Shown here in pieces: positions 23,201-34,494 of a DNA stretch of 64,000 nucleotides. The notes beneath the pieces were generated by a model. That model was not told the DNA's origin and made no database searches. It saw only the letters and a program-made list of their open reading frames with translations. Source of the DNA: Terana coerulea (taxonomy: Eukaryota > Basidiomycota > Agaricomycetes > Polyporales > Phanerochaetaceae). A program made the position numbers and the translations under genes. The stretch spans positions 62,001-126,000 of the forward strand of contig JAKOGH010000846.1 in assembly GCA_024811115.1 (NCBI GenBank), given 5' to 3'. Each line of letters starts with the position of its first letter. Positions within the stretch are counted from its first letter, which is position 1.

Positions 23201-26200
23201 TCAAGCGCCAGTGTGAGGCGGAGGCGAGGGATCGTGGTTCGTAAACGGGCTGTTAAAGAAAGAAGGGGACGCATGCCACTCCGCTCCCGGTCCCGGCGCA
23301 TTCCACAGTGGCGGACGAGGCGAGAAGCCCGGCGCGCCGCCCGACGACGGCCACGGTGCACGCATGTCCGGGCCCGTTGGTGCGAGGACTCGCGGCGCCA
23401 GGGCCCCAGCCGACACCCGGTGCGACCGACCGACGTATGGGCCCAGTGACAATCTCATCGTCGTCCGCCGCCAGCGCAGATGACCCTAGGACGCCTTTCG
23501 GACTTGGTGATCGTCGGCTCGGGGACGTGGACCCTGAACCTGTCGGCTCGCCGCCTGGACGGGCAATGGGTGCTATAGGCGCAATAGGTCGTCCAATAGG
23601 TCCCAGCTCGGCCGTCGACGATCGTCGTCCTGGTGGCCCTGGCACGTGCTGTGTCGGAGACGCCAAAGGGTTCTGCGCCGCCTTGCTGGGAGGACCGATG
23701 GGTGCCGGAGGTGCGAGAGTGCGTGAGAATGCTGGGTCAAACGGAGGACCCCCGGAGCCAAACCCTCTTGACACTGCTGATGGCGGTAATGACGGTGGTA
23801 GGCCATGCTGCATGGAGGGCCCGGGGAAGCTTCCACCGAACGGCCCAGGAGGCATGTAACTCACCCGTGAGGGAGACACCGCAGGTTGCGGTATCATGCC
23901 AGGGCCTATAGGTGAGAACAGCGGCGTGAGAGGAGAAGGAAGGTGTTGCGGGATTTGTGGGGTGATCTGTGGAGGAAGGTGCGGCGGATGTGGACTGGTC
24001 ACCAATAGAGGACGGGGCTGGGATTGCTGCCTTGGAGGTTGCATGATGATCGGTGCAGGACCAGGAACAGGTTGGGCCTTTGTGCCGTTCTTCTTCGAAG
24101 GGCCAGCATGATTGGCAGCACGAGGGGTCGAGCCAGAGGCAGCTGCGTTCGGCGGACGCGCAGCCTTAGCAGCAGCACGTTGCTGCTGTTGAGCCTGCTG
24201 TCGTTCACGAGCCTCCTTCTCAGCCTTTTCCCGCTCAGCACGCTCCTTCTCGGCCTTCTCCTTCTCCTGCTTTTCCCTTTCGGCGCGCTCCTTCTCTTCA
24301 CGTTCCTTCGCCAGCTTCCGCTCACGTTCCTCCTTCTCCTGCTGTTCGCGGCGAGCAGCCGCTCCGCGGCGGCCTTAGCTTCCCGCTCTTCCTTGACCTT
24401 ACGTTCGCGCTCCTCACGCTCCCTGCGCTCTGCCTTCGCCTTCTCCTCCTTTCTCCTTGCGTTTACGCTCGCGTTCTGCCTCGCGCTCTTTCTCCTCGGC
24501 CAGACGCTTACGTCGCTCCTCTTCCTTGCGCTGCTTCTCCTCCTCTTGAGCTTTGCGGAGAGCCTCCTTCCGTGCCCGATCCTCGTCACGTCGCTTCCTG
24601 TTCTCCTCCTCTTGAGCAGCCTGTTTGGCTTTGGCGGCAGCGTCCTCAGCCGCCTTTTCAGCCGCACGTTGGGCACGCTCTTCATCCTTCACTTGCTTCT
24701 GCAGACTGGATGTACAAATGAATGAGAAAACCGCGCATATATACAGTCATGAAGACCGTGACGTACCGCTTCTTGTCTTTCTTCTTTTGGTTCTGCGTCT
24801 GCTTCTTCGCCTCTCGCTCCTTGGAGACCTTGTCCTCGTCCTCCAGCTCGCGCAGGAGCTGCAGCTGGCGTGCCTGGGCAACCTTCTCGCGATAGGCTTG
24901 AAGGACGCGCTGCTCGAACATGCGCGCGGCGAAGATAGAGAACATTCGCTTGCCCTCCTCCATCTTCTGCTCCTCCGTCATTACCTAGACATAATGAGCG
25001 TGATCGTGTGACGGTGCACACGAGTGAAGCGTACCTCTTCTTCCTCATCTTCATCTTCGTCCTCTTCTTCCTCCTCATCGTCCTCTTCATCACCTTCGTC
25101 TTCGTCTTCCTCCTCGCTGTCATCCTCGATGTCCGCCACGGCTTCTTCCTCGCGTTGCATGCGACGCTCTGCAAGCTGCTCCATCATCTCCAAGAACTTC
25201 TGTCCGTCGTTCTTTAGCAGGTCATCTGCCACGGTGAGTATGTTGCCTGCACCTAAATGTGATGAGATGATAGCCAAGATGCCATACGGGGACAAAAGGA
25301 CTTGCCCGTGACAGTGAGACTGTTCCCGAAGTTTGCCACCCCATCGCGCCCGTTCACCTTCCCATTCACAGCTCGCCGTCGTGTCGTGGCTTTGCGTTCG
25401 GTCTGCCTGACGTCATCGTCGTCCTCGGGATCACCGTCATCTTCATCCTCTTCCTCTTCTTCGTCCTCCTCCTCTTCATCCTCATACTCTTCCTCCTCCT
25501 CATACTCCTCTTCGCCTTCGTCTTCGAACTCACTTTCAGCCTTCACAGCCTTCCTGCCATTGACGATGCCGTTCTTGGCTCGAGGAGGTATGTTCGCTAT
25601 GGTATGAGGACCGACGACCGCACCGTTCTTGTCAAGCTCGACGCTCCCAGGGAATGGACCCGGGCCTTGCGGAGGAGGTATAGTGCCGCCGGAGGAAATG
25701 TATTGCTGCTGGTAGTTCGCGTACTGTTCTAGCTCTTCGTAATAAGCATCGTACAGTACCTCGAGCTCCTCCTCAATAGCATTTCTATTTCATTCCATTT
25801 GTTGACACGTGTGAAGGCACGGGCGTTTGAAAAGTGCGAGCGGTTGAAGCAGAGTAAAGTTGAAGGGTAGTGAGACGTCGAGACGCGAAGAAAATGTCAG
25901 CGACGAAAAGGAGCGACAAAGGATCGAGAGCACAGACCGCTTTCGCCCACAGACCGCACACATACAACTGTGCTTCTGCTGCTCCTTCATCTTCCTCAGC
26001 ACCGCCTCCTTCTCGATTTTCACGAGACTCCGCCGCTCCTCCTCGCCTAGGCCGAGCCAAAACTCCTTGATTCGCTCCCGCTCCTCCGTCGTGCTGGTGC
26101 TCCAAATCTTGTTGTTTTTCGCCTGCGGCGTGCTCGCCGCGCCGTTCGCTGGCGGCCGCGGCTTGTGCGGCGCCGATGCGTTCGAGGATGGGGGCGATGG

Positions 26201-27595
26201 GTGGTGATGAGCGTGGTTATGCTGGTACGCGTGGGAGGTGATGGGGGCCTTGGAGGCGGCGCGGCGGCTCTGCGGCGGCGGGTTCGCTGGCGCGGGCGCC
26301 GCGTAGGACATCGGCTGCTTGCCCGCTGCGCGAGAGCTCGGCGGCGGGTTCGCAGCGGGCGGAGGGCGCGGTGCAGGCATTCGGTTGTGAGAGGCAGAGA
26401 CAGGCGTCGCAAGATTTGTCGCCGGGACGGGCGACACCGACTCCGGCGCTGCCGGCGCCGGGACCGGCATCGTGCCTGGGGCACTCGCCGGCACGATGGG
26501 CGTCTGTGGAATGGGCGTGCCCTGTCCGGTGCCAGTCCCGCTGCCTTCGTTGTTGCCTCTCGCCCGTTTCTTTTTCTTCTTGTTCTTCTTGCGCTGGCTG
26601 ACGGAGAGCTGCTCGCTGACCTGCTGCAGCTGCGCCGGCGTGGGCTGCGGCATGTGCTCTTCGTAGCTCGAGCGTGAACCGCGCACCGGCGGTCGTATGC
26701 TGGTGTGCGTCCTCGTCTTCCATCTCGTCCACCTCATCCTCGCTGTAGTAGTCCTCGTCAGGGTAGTCTTGATCCTCGCTGCCGTACTCGTTTAGCAGCA
26801 CGACATCCGAAGGAGAGTGTACGTTGCGATCGGAGGGCAGATGCAGGCCGTTCGCCGCCGCGGCGCGTTCCATCGCTTGCGTGAACGCAGGGTCAGTGAA
26901 GATGGACGGGTCAAACGGCATAGACGTGGGGAACGCGCCGGGAGGATAGCGTGCGCTCGCTGTGCGCGTCGTGCCCTTGACGGTTGTGCTTGCAGTGAAG
27001 TTCACGCCTGCTCCCGACTGGATCTGCTGAGCAATGGCGTGCATGGCCTGGGTCTTTTGGTCCTCGTTACCAGGAGAGCTCAACTGAGAGTAAGTGTGCC
27101 GTACAAAGTTGCGGAGATGATCCGGAAAGGATGCCCAGTACTCGTCGTTCACTATCCCCTCCGGGTCCACCTCCATGCTCCGCGCCAAGTGGTCTGCCGT
27201 CGCCAGCAGCTCTGCTTCTGCCACCGCCGTCGGACTGAGGCGTGCTGCTGCAGCGACCGAAGCAGAGAGCGACGCCGTGGTCGACAGGTGCACGGATTCG
27301 AGCTCTGGCGAGAGGCCCGTGTGAGAAGCAGACCGCGGTCGTCCGTTCATCGTCACGGGCTCGAGCTCCGGCATGTCGTCGTCCTCTTCGTCGTCGCCAT
27401 CGTACTGAGGCATCTGCGCCGTTCCCTTGCCCTTGCCCTTTCTTCTTCTTTTTCTTCTTCCCGTTCGGTGGCCTGGACCGGGGAAGGGGGTGCGGAAGGT
27501 GGAGGCGGCGCGGCAGCTGGTGGCGGCACAGGTGCGTGCGCGACCCTGGTCGGCAGCGGCTTTGGAGGCATCCTCTTTGCCCTTGGGACAGTCAT
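23201..27595 (-). CDS. NST1: NST1 stress-response protein
   Basis: A very long, charged, low-complexity protein of the fungal NST1 family, linked to salt-stress tolerance in yeast through the splicing factor Msl1. Order from the N-terminus: a Pro-rich start at 27595, a Lys-rich tract, acidic [15 protein letters not shown], the conserved [20 protein letters not shown], a second Lys-rich tract ([17 protein letters not shown]), then the diagnostic [20 protein letters not shown] and [19 protein letters not shown] (paired CxC..C cysteines). Long Glu/Asp runs (25030-25130 and 25410-25540) and a Glu/Arg/Lys coiled coil follow. The end is Pro/Gly-rich with [14 protein letters not shown]. Frames change near 27440, 26700, 24440-24460 and 23410, mostly in repeats or homopolymers. 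Confidence 0.8.
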
Positions 27596-28852
27596 ACTGT
27601 GTGGTGGCCTTCACGGAAAGATCAATAGCAGAGTGCAGGAGGCAAGCAATGTGCACCTGGGAAGGTACTGCAGGTCAAGCGAGGCTCCAGAGCGCAACTT
27701 CCAGCGAACCAATTCAGGCACCAGGCAAATCGTTATCCGTCCAGAGAGTCCGTAGAATCCGTAAGAGCAGCTTTGGGATTCCAGCGATGGCAGTCGTAAA
27801 TCCGGTGCAGTGAGATGGTACAGGCCAGGCTGCTGCCGCACAATATTCCGGGAATTGCGATACTTGGAGATAACTCCATCCGAAGCCATAAGCGCGTCGT
27901 ATTTATCCCAGCTATACCCATAATTGGATGTTGTCCGCAGCACCCGTGTAATTCCTCGCAACTTACCGCAGATGTCCCTTCGACCTCTACCATCATCTTC
28001 GACTTGGGCAATGAAGGCTTTTCGTATGGTCTGTACCACGAACATGAACACGAAAGTTACCGCGAAAGCTCATCTACCATTGTCAATGTATCGATTCTCG
28101 CAAGATTAAGACTACAGCTCCCCTTCGACGGCCTCAGCCGACTTGCTTCCCAAGATGAGCCATCTTGACTGGAGAAGGGAGTGAACTTGGTTCTAAGAAT
28201 ACCTGCGGGGGTCCGGACGCAATAACTGACCCTGCTCTGGATGAACTTCCTGGACACACAGGTATATTCTACACTGAAGCGTGCATGTGAACTCGGGCTA
28301 ATCGCTAAGTGCAGCACTTGAGCCTCTGCGATCGAACTATGCTGAAGGTACAGCAAGGTTCTGCAACATGATATCATGAACCCTCAGCTTGGAACATACC
28401 GGGCGGTGTGAGGGGTCGCAGGGCCGTGTGGATGATCCGCGTCCACACAGCTATGGAGAGAACTCACTTGGCCTCGCTCGCAATATCCGTTCGCAAGTCG
28501 GTTCACATGCTCCCAGTCGCCCTTCTCGATGTAGCATCGATTGCTCCCCAGCCGATCATACCCAGAGCATCCGGCTCAGTATCGCTGGGATCGTCCGCCC
28601 GGGTCCAGCGCCGTGCACCCGAGAAGGAATTCCACCCAGCGCCGCGCTGCAGGGCTCAAACGTGTTTCCCTCGACGCATCTTTACGTGACCCTTCCGTCG
28701 CCTGGAGGATCATTACAGAAAGCCCAGGAGTCTCAGATGCGTTCGACCACGCTGGCCGAGCACCGGTGCTCGACAATGCTTCTTCTCCAAATTTTCGCGG
28801 ATATAACCGCGCTCGCCCCAGCCTCGCGCTGCCCCGTCCTGCAGAGCCCACG
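27596..28852. other. intergenic between NST1 (-) and NmrA-like gene 1 (+)
   Basis: Divergent upstream regions. A minus-strand open frame (27611-28051, 146 codons) with a possible internal intron (GTAAGT..GTATAG) has no recognisable domain and may be NST1 5' leader. GGATATAACC near 28799-28808, about 50 bases before the ATG at 28853, is a TATA-like element for the NmrA-like gene. Confidence 0.4.
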
Positions 28853-30226
28853 ATGTCCAAGCCCATCATTGTGAGTGCCCGTCGTGCCGCTTGACGTAGG
28901 CCTTGGCTCACAAACCCTCTGTAGGCTGTGGTGGGAGCCACCGGGACCCAAGGACGCGCCATCTGTGATGCCTTCAAGAACTCCAACAGGTGGAACGTCC
29001 GCGCGTTGACGCGTGATACCTCCGGGCCCATCCCGACGGCCAACAGTCAGCCCGGTCTCGAGTATGAGCAGTGCAACTGGGAGAGCAAGGCAGACTTGGT
29101 CAGGGGCTTTGATGGCTGCTTCGCAGTACGTATGAGTTCACTTTTGTAGTAATAGGTAAATCAAGTCTGACTGCGCGAAACTCAGGTGTTTGGCCTTACT
29201 GTGCCGCCCTGGCACCCTTCCTACAGCAACACGCTTGGCGAGTATGAAGCCGGCGTAATGCTTGCCGACGCGGCGAAGGAGGCGGGTGTGCGGCTCTTCA
29301 TTTGGAGCACCCTCCCGCACATAGACCCTGAATTTGAGGGCCTCGGGGGCGCGACACTGCATAATGGTGCGTTCACTTTCGCGTCGCCTGCCGCGTACTG
29401 TCGCTCAATAAGAATACTCGTTCTACACGCAGACAAGGCGAGAATCAATGAATACATCAAGTCTCTCGGGATTCCCGCCGTGTTCGTCTCCCCCGCTCCC
29501 TTCCTGGAAGGTGTCGTTGAGTGGCCCATGTTCAAGCTCTCCGAAGATGGAAAGACGATAGAATGTGTGTGTTTTCTACCGGATTTTGCTGCATAAATCA
29601 ATGCTGAAAGTCTACAGGCTGGAATTACATCGTCAAGAAACAGACGTCCATGCCGTTCCTAGTGCGCGAGCTTGACTTTATATGTCTTATTAAATTGCAC
29701 GCTCACATGCCTATGCGATGGTAGTGGGCAGAGCGCGACTTTGGGCCGTCCGTCCTCGCCATCGCGAACAATCTTATCAATTCCAAGAAGCCGCTGCTGG
29801 AGCACCCGCTGGTCCACACCATTCAGCCCATCGGCTCCTTCCGGAGTTCCTGGGGCGAGGTATTCAGTACCATTGAAAAGCTGTCTGGGCTGCCGGTGCA
29901 GCACACCACCCTGTTCGTCGTTTCCTGTGCAAACCTTGCGCATATTTGCAGCGATTAACGGCTTGCTGGATATTTTCAGGGAGTCTGTCGATGAGCGGTG
30001 GCACCCGGATCGTAAGTCTTCGAATTGGCGAAGGGTGTCCGTATTCTTGACTTACTTACACGGTATTCTTTCAGTCTCGAAGGTTTTCATCTGGCAAGAC
30101 AAGCACGGCCTGTTCCCGGACACGGAGATCCCGACGGATACCGTGAAGGATCTGGGAGTTCAGACGAGTACCCTGGAAGACTTCCTAAGCGTACGCGTTA
30201 TTCCCCGCTTGAATAAGCAGGAGTGA
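28853..30226 (+). CDS. NmrA-like NAD(P)-binding protein 1
   Basis: A short-chain-dehydrogenase-fold protein of the NmrA-like family, which binds NAD(P) for redox sensing or reduces small substrates. Exon 1 is six codons (MSKPII). Exon 2 opens the Rossmann fold with AVVGATGTQGRAICDAF; then LEYEQCNWESKADLVRGFDG, VFGLTVPPWHPSYSNT, RLFIWSTLPHIDPEFEGLG, INEYIKSLGIPAVFVSPAPF, WAERDFGPSVLAIA, IQPIGSFRSSWGEV and SVDERWHPD. It ends VRVIPRLNKQE at TGA 30224-30226. No catalytic YxxxK of a typical SDR is evident, as usual in this family. A paralog lies at 33051-34371 in opposite orientation. Small introns join in frame throughout the parts I checked. Confidence 0.88.
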
Positions 30227-30703
30227 TTGCTCCTTGCATGAGTTGGCAAATCACATATCTTTCCGTCATAAACCCACAGACAGCAGACGCTTTGAGGGCG
30301 TCTCTGGAAGAATCCGCGGGAATACTACTGGGATGTCATGCTGTTCAGCTGGCTTTTCCTTGACCAGTGCCATTCAACAAGTGGTGAAAGAGGACTCTGA
30401 TTTCATTGCCCGACAGAAGACTCTTTATCGTTCTGCTCTGTTTATTTGGCCTGAGCGCATGGCTCTCTTGTTTTGTGAGATATCTCTCACCTCGGTTCCA
30501 TCACGGGACAGGACTCATGATGATAGTGGTCCTCGAACAACTTCGCCCGCTTCCTATCATGCCTCATCACATGGCAGTTCAGCCTGGCCGCCGTCGAGGA
30601 GCTGCACGCGGGCGGCGTACATAAATACGACGGCCAGCCAGACTGCACTCTCGAGGCCTCGGGCTTCGTACGCACTCACAACCACTGACAAGGCTCACCC
30701 AGG
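30227..30703. other. intergenic with TATA-like element
   Basis: No gene is seen. TACATAAATAC near 30616-30626, about 80 bases before the ATG at 30704, is a plausible TATA box for the next gene. Confidence 0.4.
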
Positions 30704-32801
30704 ATGTTGTGGCGATCACGCAGCGCTGCGCTGCTCGTCGCGTCGTGCATCGCGTACGCGTCCGCGCAAACATGGTACGCGCTCCACCGCTCTTGAGAAA
30801 CCGCTACTGAAAGTGGCGCGCAGGTGTGGGAAGAACTACATGGCGAGCTCGCCCATCGTCCCGCCCGGGGGCCAGTTTCCCACCCCGCGACGTCCGCCGC
30901 GCCGCTGCTCGCCTTCCGCTGCGCACCCGCGCTCCGCCCCTACCTGCCCGAGGACGTGCATACGCCCGCGAGCTTCATCATCGACGCGCCGCTCACGCAC
31001 ACGCAGGTCGCCGGCGCGGCGCCGATCACCCTGCCCGCGCACGGTGCGCTCGGGGACCTCGCGGTCACGGTCTCCGTCGACGGCCGCGCCGTCGCGCGCG
31101 GCCGCGTGCCGCTCAACGCGACGGGGCATGCGCTGCCGTTCTCGCTCGCGGGCCTCGCGCCGCGCGCCGCGCCGTTCGCCGTCTCGTGCACGGCCGAGCT
31201 CGCCTCCGGCGCGCACACGCAGACGTTCGCGAGCACGGCAGCGCTGTCGCTCCTGCCCGACCCGCCCGCGGGGCGCTCGGTGACGAAGATGGACCTGCGG
31301 ACGGGCGCGCTGCTCGCGAAGCCGGCGACGGGTGCGAAGGGCGACTACGAGACTGTGTTCCCGATTGGGTTTTACACCGGCTTTGGAGGGTATTTGGCGG
31401 ACAACTTGACGCTGCTGAATGAGATCAAGGCGCAAGGGTGAGTGCGGTAGTTAGTTGTCACCTAATATCTGGCTCTAACATACTGAGCAGGTTCACGGTT
31501 GTAAGTGACTTTGCGTGCTGTGCGGTGTCATGTACAGACTAATGAACACCGTGCAGGTCCATCCTATCCCTACGTTTGACAATTTGACAGCCCTAGAGCT
31601 GGTCCTCGACCGCATGCAAGAGGTCGGGCTGTATCTCATGTACGACATGAGATGGCAAGTGTTCCGCGTGCTCAAGGAACCGTTCAGTTGACTTATACAA
31701 TTGCACACTACAGGACGTACATGAACCTGACTGGTGTGGCCGAAGAGGTCAATCGCGTCAAGAACCGTCCAAACTTGCTACTCTGGTACACGGGCGACGA
31801 ACCCGATGGCACCTCCGGTAAGTAGATTAGACCATGATTTGTTGGGCGATTTACTGAGGAAAGATACGTAGATCCGCTGAATGCGACTTCCAACGCGTAT
31901 GACCTTATCTACTCTCTAGATGGGTACCATCCCGTCTCGCTTGTTCTGTGCGTTTATGTCATCTAGATGGGAGCAACACTAGCTAACGCGATCCTTGAAT
32001 CATTAGGAACTGCGAAAACTTCTTCTGGCCGGAATACACCAACGGCACCGACATCGTCATGCAAGACACCTACATGATCGGGAACAACGTCACGTTCTCG
32101 AGCCAGTGGGGGTGAGCCCCCTTCTTTCCTTCAAGCTCCTTCACATCGTATTGAATGCTGGCACGCGCAGGACGGTGTGCACGGAAGACTACGGCGACTG
32201 CGGGTGCGACAACTGCAAGGGCACGTTCGAGGACATCAGCACGCGCATGGACGAGTTCGCGCAGCGGCTCGATGTCGAGGGCTGGGACCGCACGAAGGCC
32301 GTGTGGGCCGTGCCCCAGGCGTTCGGGAACGATACGTACGTGGCCCTCCTCCGACCCCCACCGCTGTGTCAACTGATTGGAGTTTGCCGACAGGTACTGG
32401 AAGCGCGAGCCGACGGGCAGGGAGTACGTCGTGCAGGCCGTGCTCGGCATCAACCACGGCGCGCGCGGCGTCGTCGCGTGGGACGACCCCACGCCGGCGG
32501 ACATCAAGGCCTCAGCCGCCGCGCTCGCCGTCGCCCTCGGCACCATGAAGGCCTTCATCCTCTCTCCGCAGGCGGCCTTCAAACATGCTGTAGTCGGTCG
32601 CGTGGACGTCGGGATGTGGACCGTCGGCGCGCAGACGCTCGTGCTCGCGACGAACCTGAACTACGCGGCGGCGACGGTGAGCTTGAAGACGCTTGGTGTG
32701 AGGGCGCGGGCGCGCGGCAGGTGCTGGAGAGCGGCGCGAGCGCGAAGGGTGGTGTCCTTAGCTTTGAGTCGACAGGCACGGGGGCGTGGATCGTGAGCTG
32801 A
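30704..32801 (+). CDS. secreted barrel-like protein, GH-like, function unknown
   Basis: The N-terminus (MLWRSRSAALLVASCIAYAS) is a signal peptide, followed by a GTACGC..GCGCAG intron and CGKNYMASSPIVPPGG. The first third is a beta-rich region (ATSAAPLLAFRCAP, IIDAPLTHTQVAGAAPITLP). The rest looks like a TIM barrel: FPIGFYTGFGGYLADNLTLL, LYLMYDMRW, RPNLLLWYTGDEPDG, SLDGYHPVSLVLNCENFF, DIVMQDTYMIGN and AVWAVPQAFG. A lone Asp-Glu pair in WYTGDEPDG is a candidate catalytic site. The closest label I can offer is the basidiomycete 'glycoside hydrolase subgroup catalytic core' proteins. The end is GTGAWIVS. Frame breaks occur near 30878 and 32697. The sequence is very GC-rich. Confidence 0.6.
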
Positions 32802-33050
32802 CTCGAGCCGGAAGGCGCACGAAGGGTGTCCGACGAGCTGTGACACAGTGCCTGTAGTCTGCCGAAAGTTGAAAAATGCTACTGTACATTTGATGTAACT
32901 TACAAAGGTACAACATAGGGAATAGCAGCTACTCGTACACGGTACATCCTGGTATACATCCAATCCGTCATTCCAAAGATCTCAAAGAATCGATATAATC
33001 TGTCTCGTGTGTTCGTGAGTCCGTCCGTCGCGAGTCGTGATGGCCGGGCT
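32802..33050. other. convergent 3' intergenic region
   Basis: Lies between the stops of the barrel-like gene (+) and NmrA-like gene 2 (-). Nothing recognised. Confidence 0.4.
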
Positions 33051-34371
33051 TCACTTGCGCAGACGCGGCGCGAAGCGGGTCTGCACGAACTCCTGGATGG
33101 AACCAGTCCGCACGCCAAGGCTCTTCACTGTCTTTGTCGACAGTTCCGTCTCAGGGTACAGGCCGTGGTTCTGCTGGTAGATGAGGCCCTTCGACACTAG
33201 ACATCGACAGGTGATCAGCATAGCCCCGCTTTCTGAGGAGGCCCAGTACTACTCACAGTCCGGATGCCAACGCTCATCCACAGTCGGGCTGTGTACAGAT
33301 AAGTCCAATATTAGTTGGGTTGGGGTCGAGAAGGATGATGTTACATACATGACGGTGTGCGTAACCGGGATGCCTGTGATCTGCTGCACGAGCCCGAAGA
33401 GCTGGCCCCACGATGCGCGGAACGAGCCGATGGGCTGCACGCTGTACAGGATCGGGCTCTCCTGCGGGCTCGGCGCGCTGAGGAACGCGTCCGTCAGCGC
33501 GAGCACGGACGGGCCGAGGTCGCGCTCCACCCACTGCATAGTGCACCAACAACGTGAGTGGGGCATGAAGGAGTTATGGACGGAGAACACGCACGAGGAA
33601 CGAGACGGGCGTGTCCTTCTGGACGACGTAGTTCCAGGCCTCGATCGACCGGCCGTCCTCGGCGAACTTGTACTGCGGCCAGTCGACACTGTTCTCGACG
33701 AAGCAGGACAGCGCAGGGAAGAACGCGGGGATGCCGAGCGACTTGATGTACTCGCACACCTTCGCCTTCTCTACGTTCCGCACCACCCCACGCGGAATTG
33801 TACGTCAGTCGCTTGCGCGTGAGCGAGTGCAAGAGGCGACGTACGGTCGTGGAACCCGACGCCGCCGAGGTTCATGAACTCGGGGCCGATGTACGGCAGC
33901 GTGCTCCAGATGAGCATCTGCACGCCCGCCGCCTTCGCCGCGTCCGCTTGGAGCACGCCGACGTCGAACTCGGACAGCGTGTTCTGGTACGCGGGCTGCC
34001 ACGCCGGCGTCGACATTGCATAAACCTACCGCATTCCCTCTCCCTCAGTACGCATTCTGCATGATCGCACTAAGGTAGAGGGACGTACGGCGAAGGAGCC
34101 GGCGAAGGCCTTGGTGAGGTCGCGCCGGCTCTCCCAGTTGCCCTGCACGAGCTCGATGCCCGCCTGGCGCAGCCCCTGCGCGCGCGGCGCGGTCGGGTCC
34201 CGCGTGAGCCCGCGGACGTGCCACTTGCCCGACTGCGCGAACGCCTTGCAGATCGCGCGGCCCTGGTTGCCTGTCGCGCCGACGACGGTCTACGGCAGCC
34301 CCACCCGTCCACATCAGCGTGCATCGGCGGCCACGCAGCCCGCGATCACTCACGATGGTAGGTTTCGACAT
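33051..34371 (-). CDS. NmrA-like NAD(P)-binding protein 2
   Basis: Paralog of the protein at 28853-30226 with the same exon plan: exon 1 is six codons (MSKPTI), then TVVGATGNQGRAICKAFAQS. Further blocks are LIWSTLPYIGPEFMNLGG, KVCEYIKSLGIPAFF, WVERDLGPSVLALTDAFL, SVQPIGSFRASWGQLF and PTVDERWHPD, ending TRFAPRLRK at TGA 33051-33053. Compared with copy 1 it is far more GC-rich at third positions. A frame change near 34190 within a G/C-rich run is possible. A TATAAAG on the minus strand at 34488-34494 is about 120 bases upstream. The pair flanks a secreted protein gene, so the three may have been duplicated or rearranged together. Confidence 0.87.
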
Positions 34372-34487
34372 GTTGTCTTACAGCTTCAGCAGTAGTCTTT
34401 CTGGTTCGGTCGTGGAATGAACGATGATGACGGTCCTGGGGTGTATGATAGCACTGGTGCCAGGCGGGCGGGTCGTGGGGCCCAGGG

Positions 34488-34494
34488 CTTTATA
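34488..34494 (-). promoter_or_regulatory. TATA box of NmrA-like gene 2
   Basis: TATAAAG on the minus strand, about 117 bases before the ATG at 34371. Confidence 0.55.

Noticed and set aside
25030..25540. CTC/TTC trinucleotide runs as microsatellites
   Set aside because: They encode the expected acidic tracts of NST1 and are imperfect, so coding repetition explains them.
24060..27656. Several long plus-strand open frames rich in Ser or Leu opposite NST1
   Set aside because: They are complements of Glu/Lys/Arg-rich codon runs of NST1; the minus strand has the conserved family motifs.
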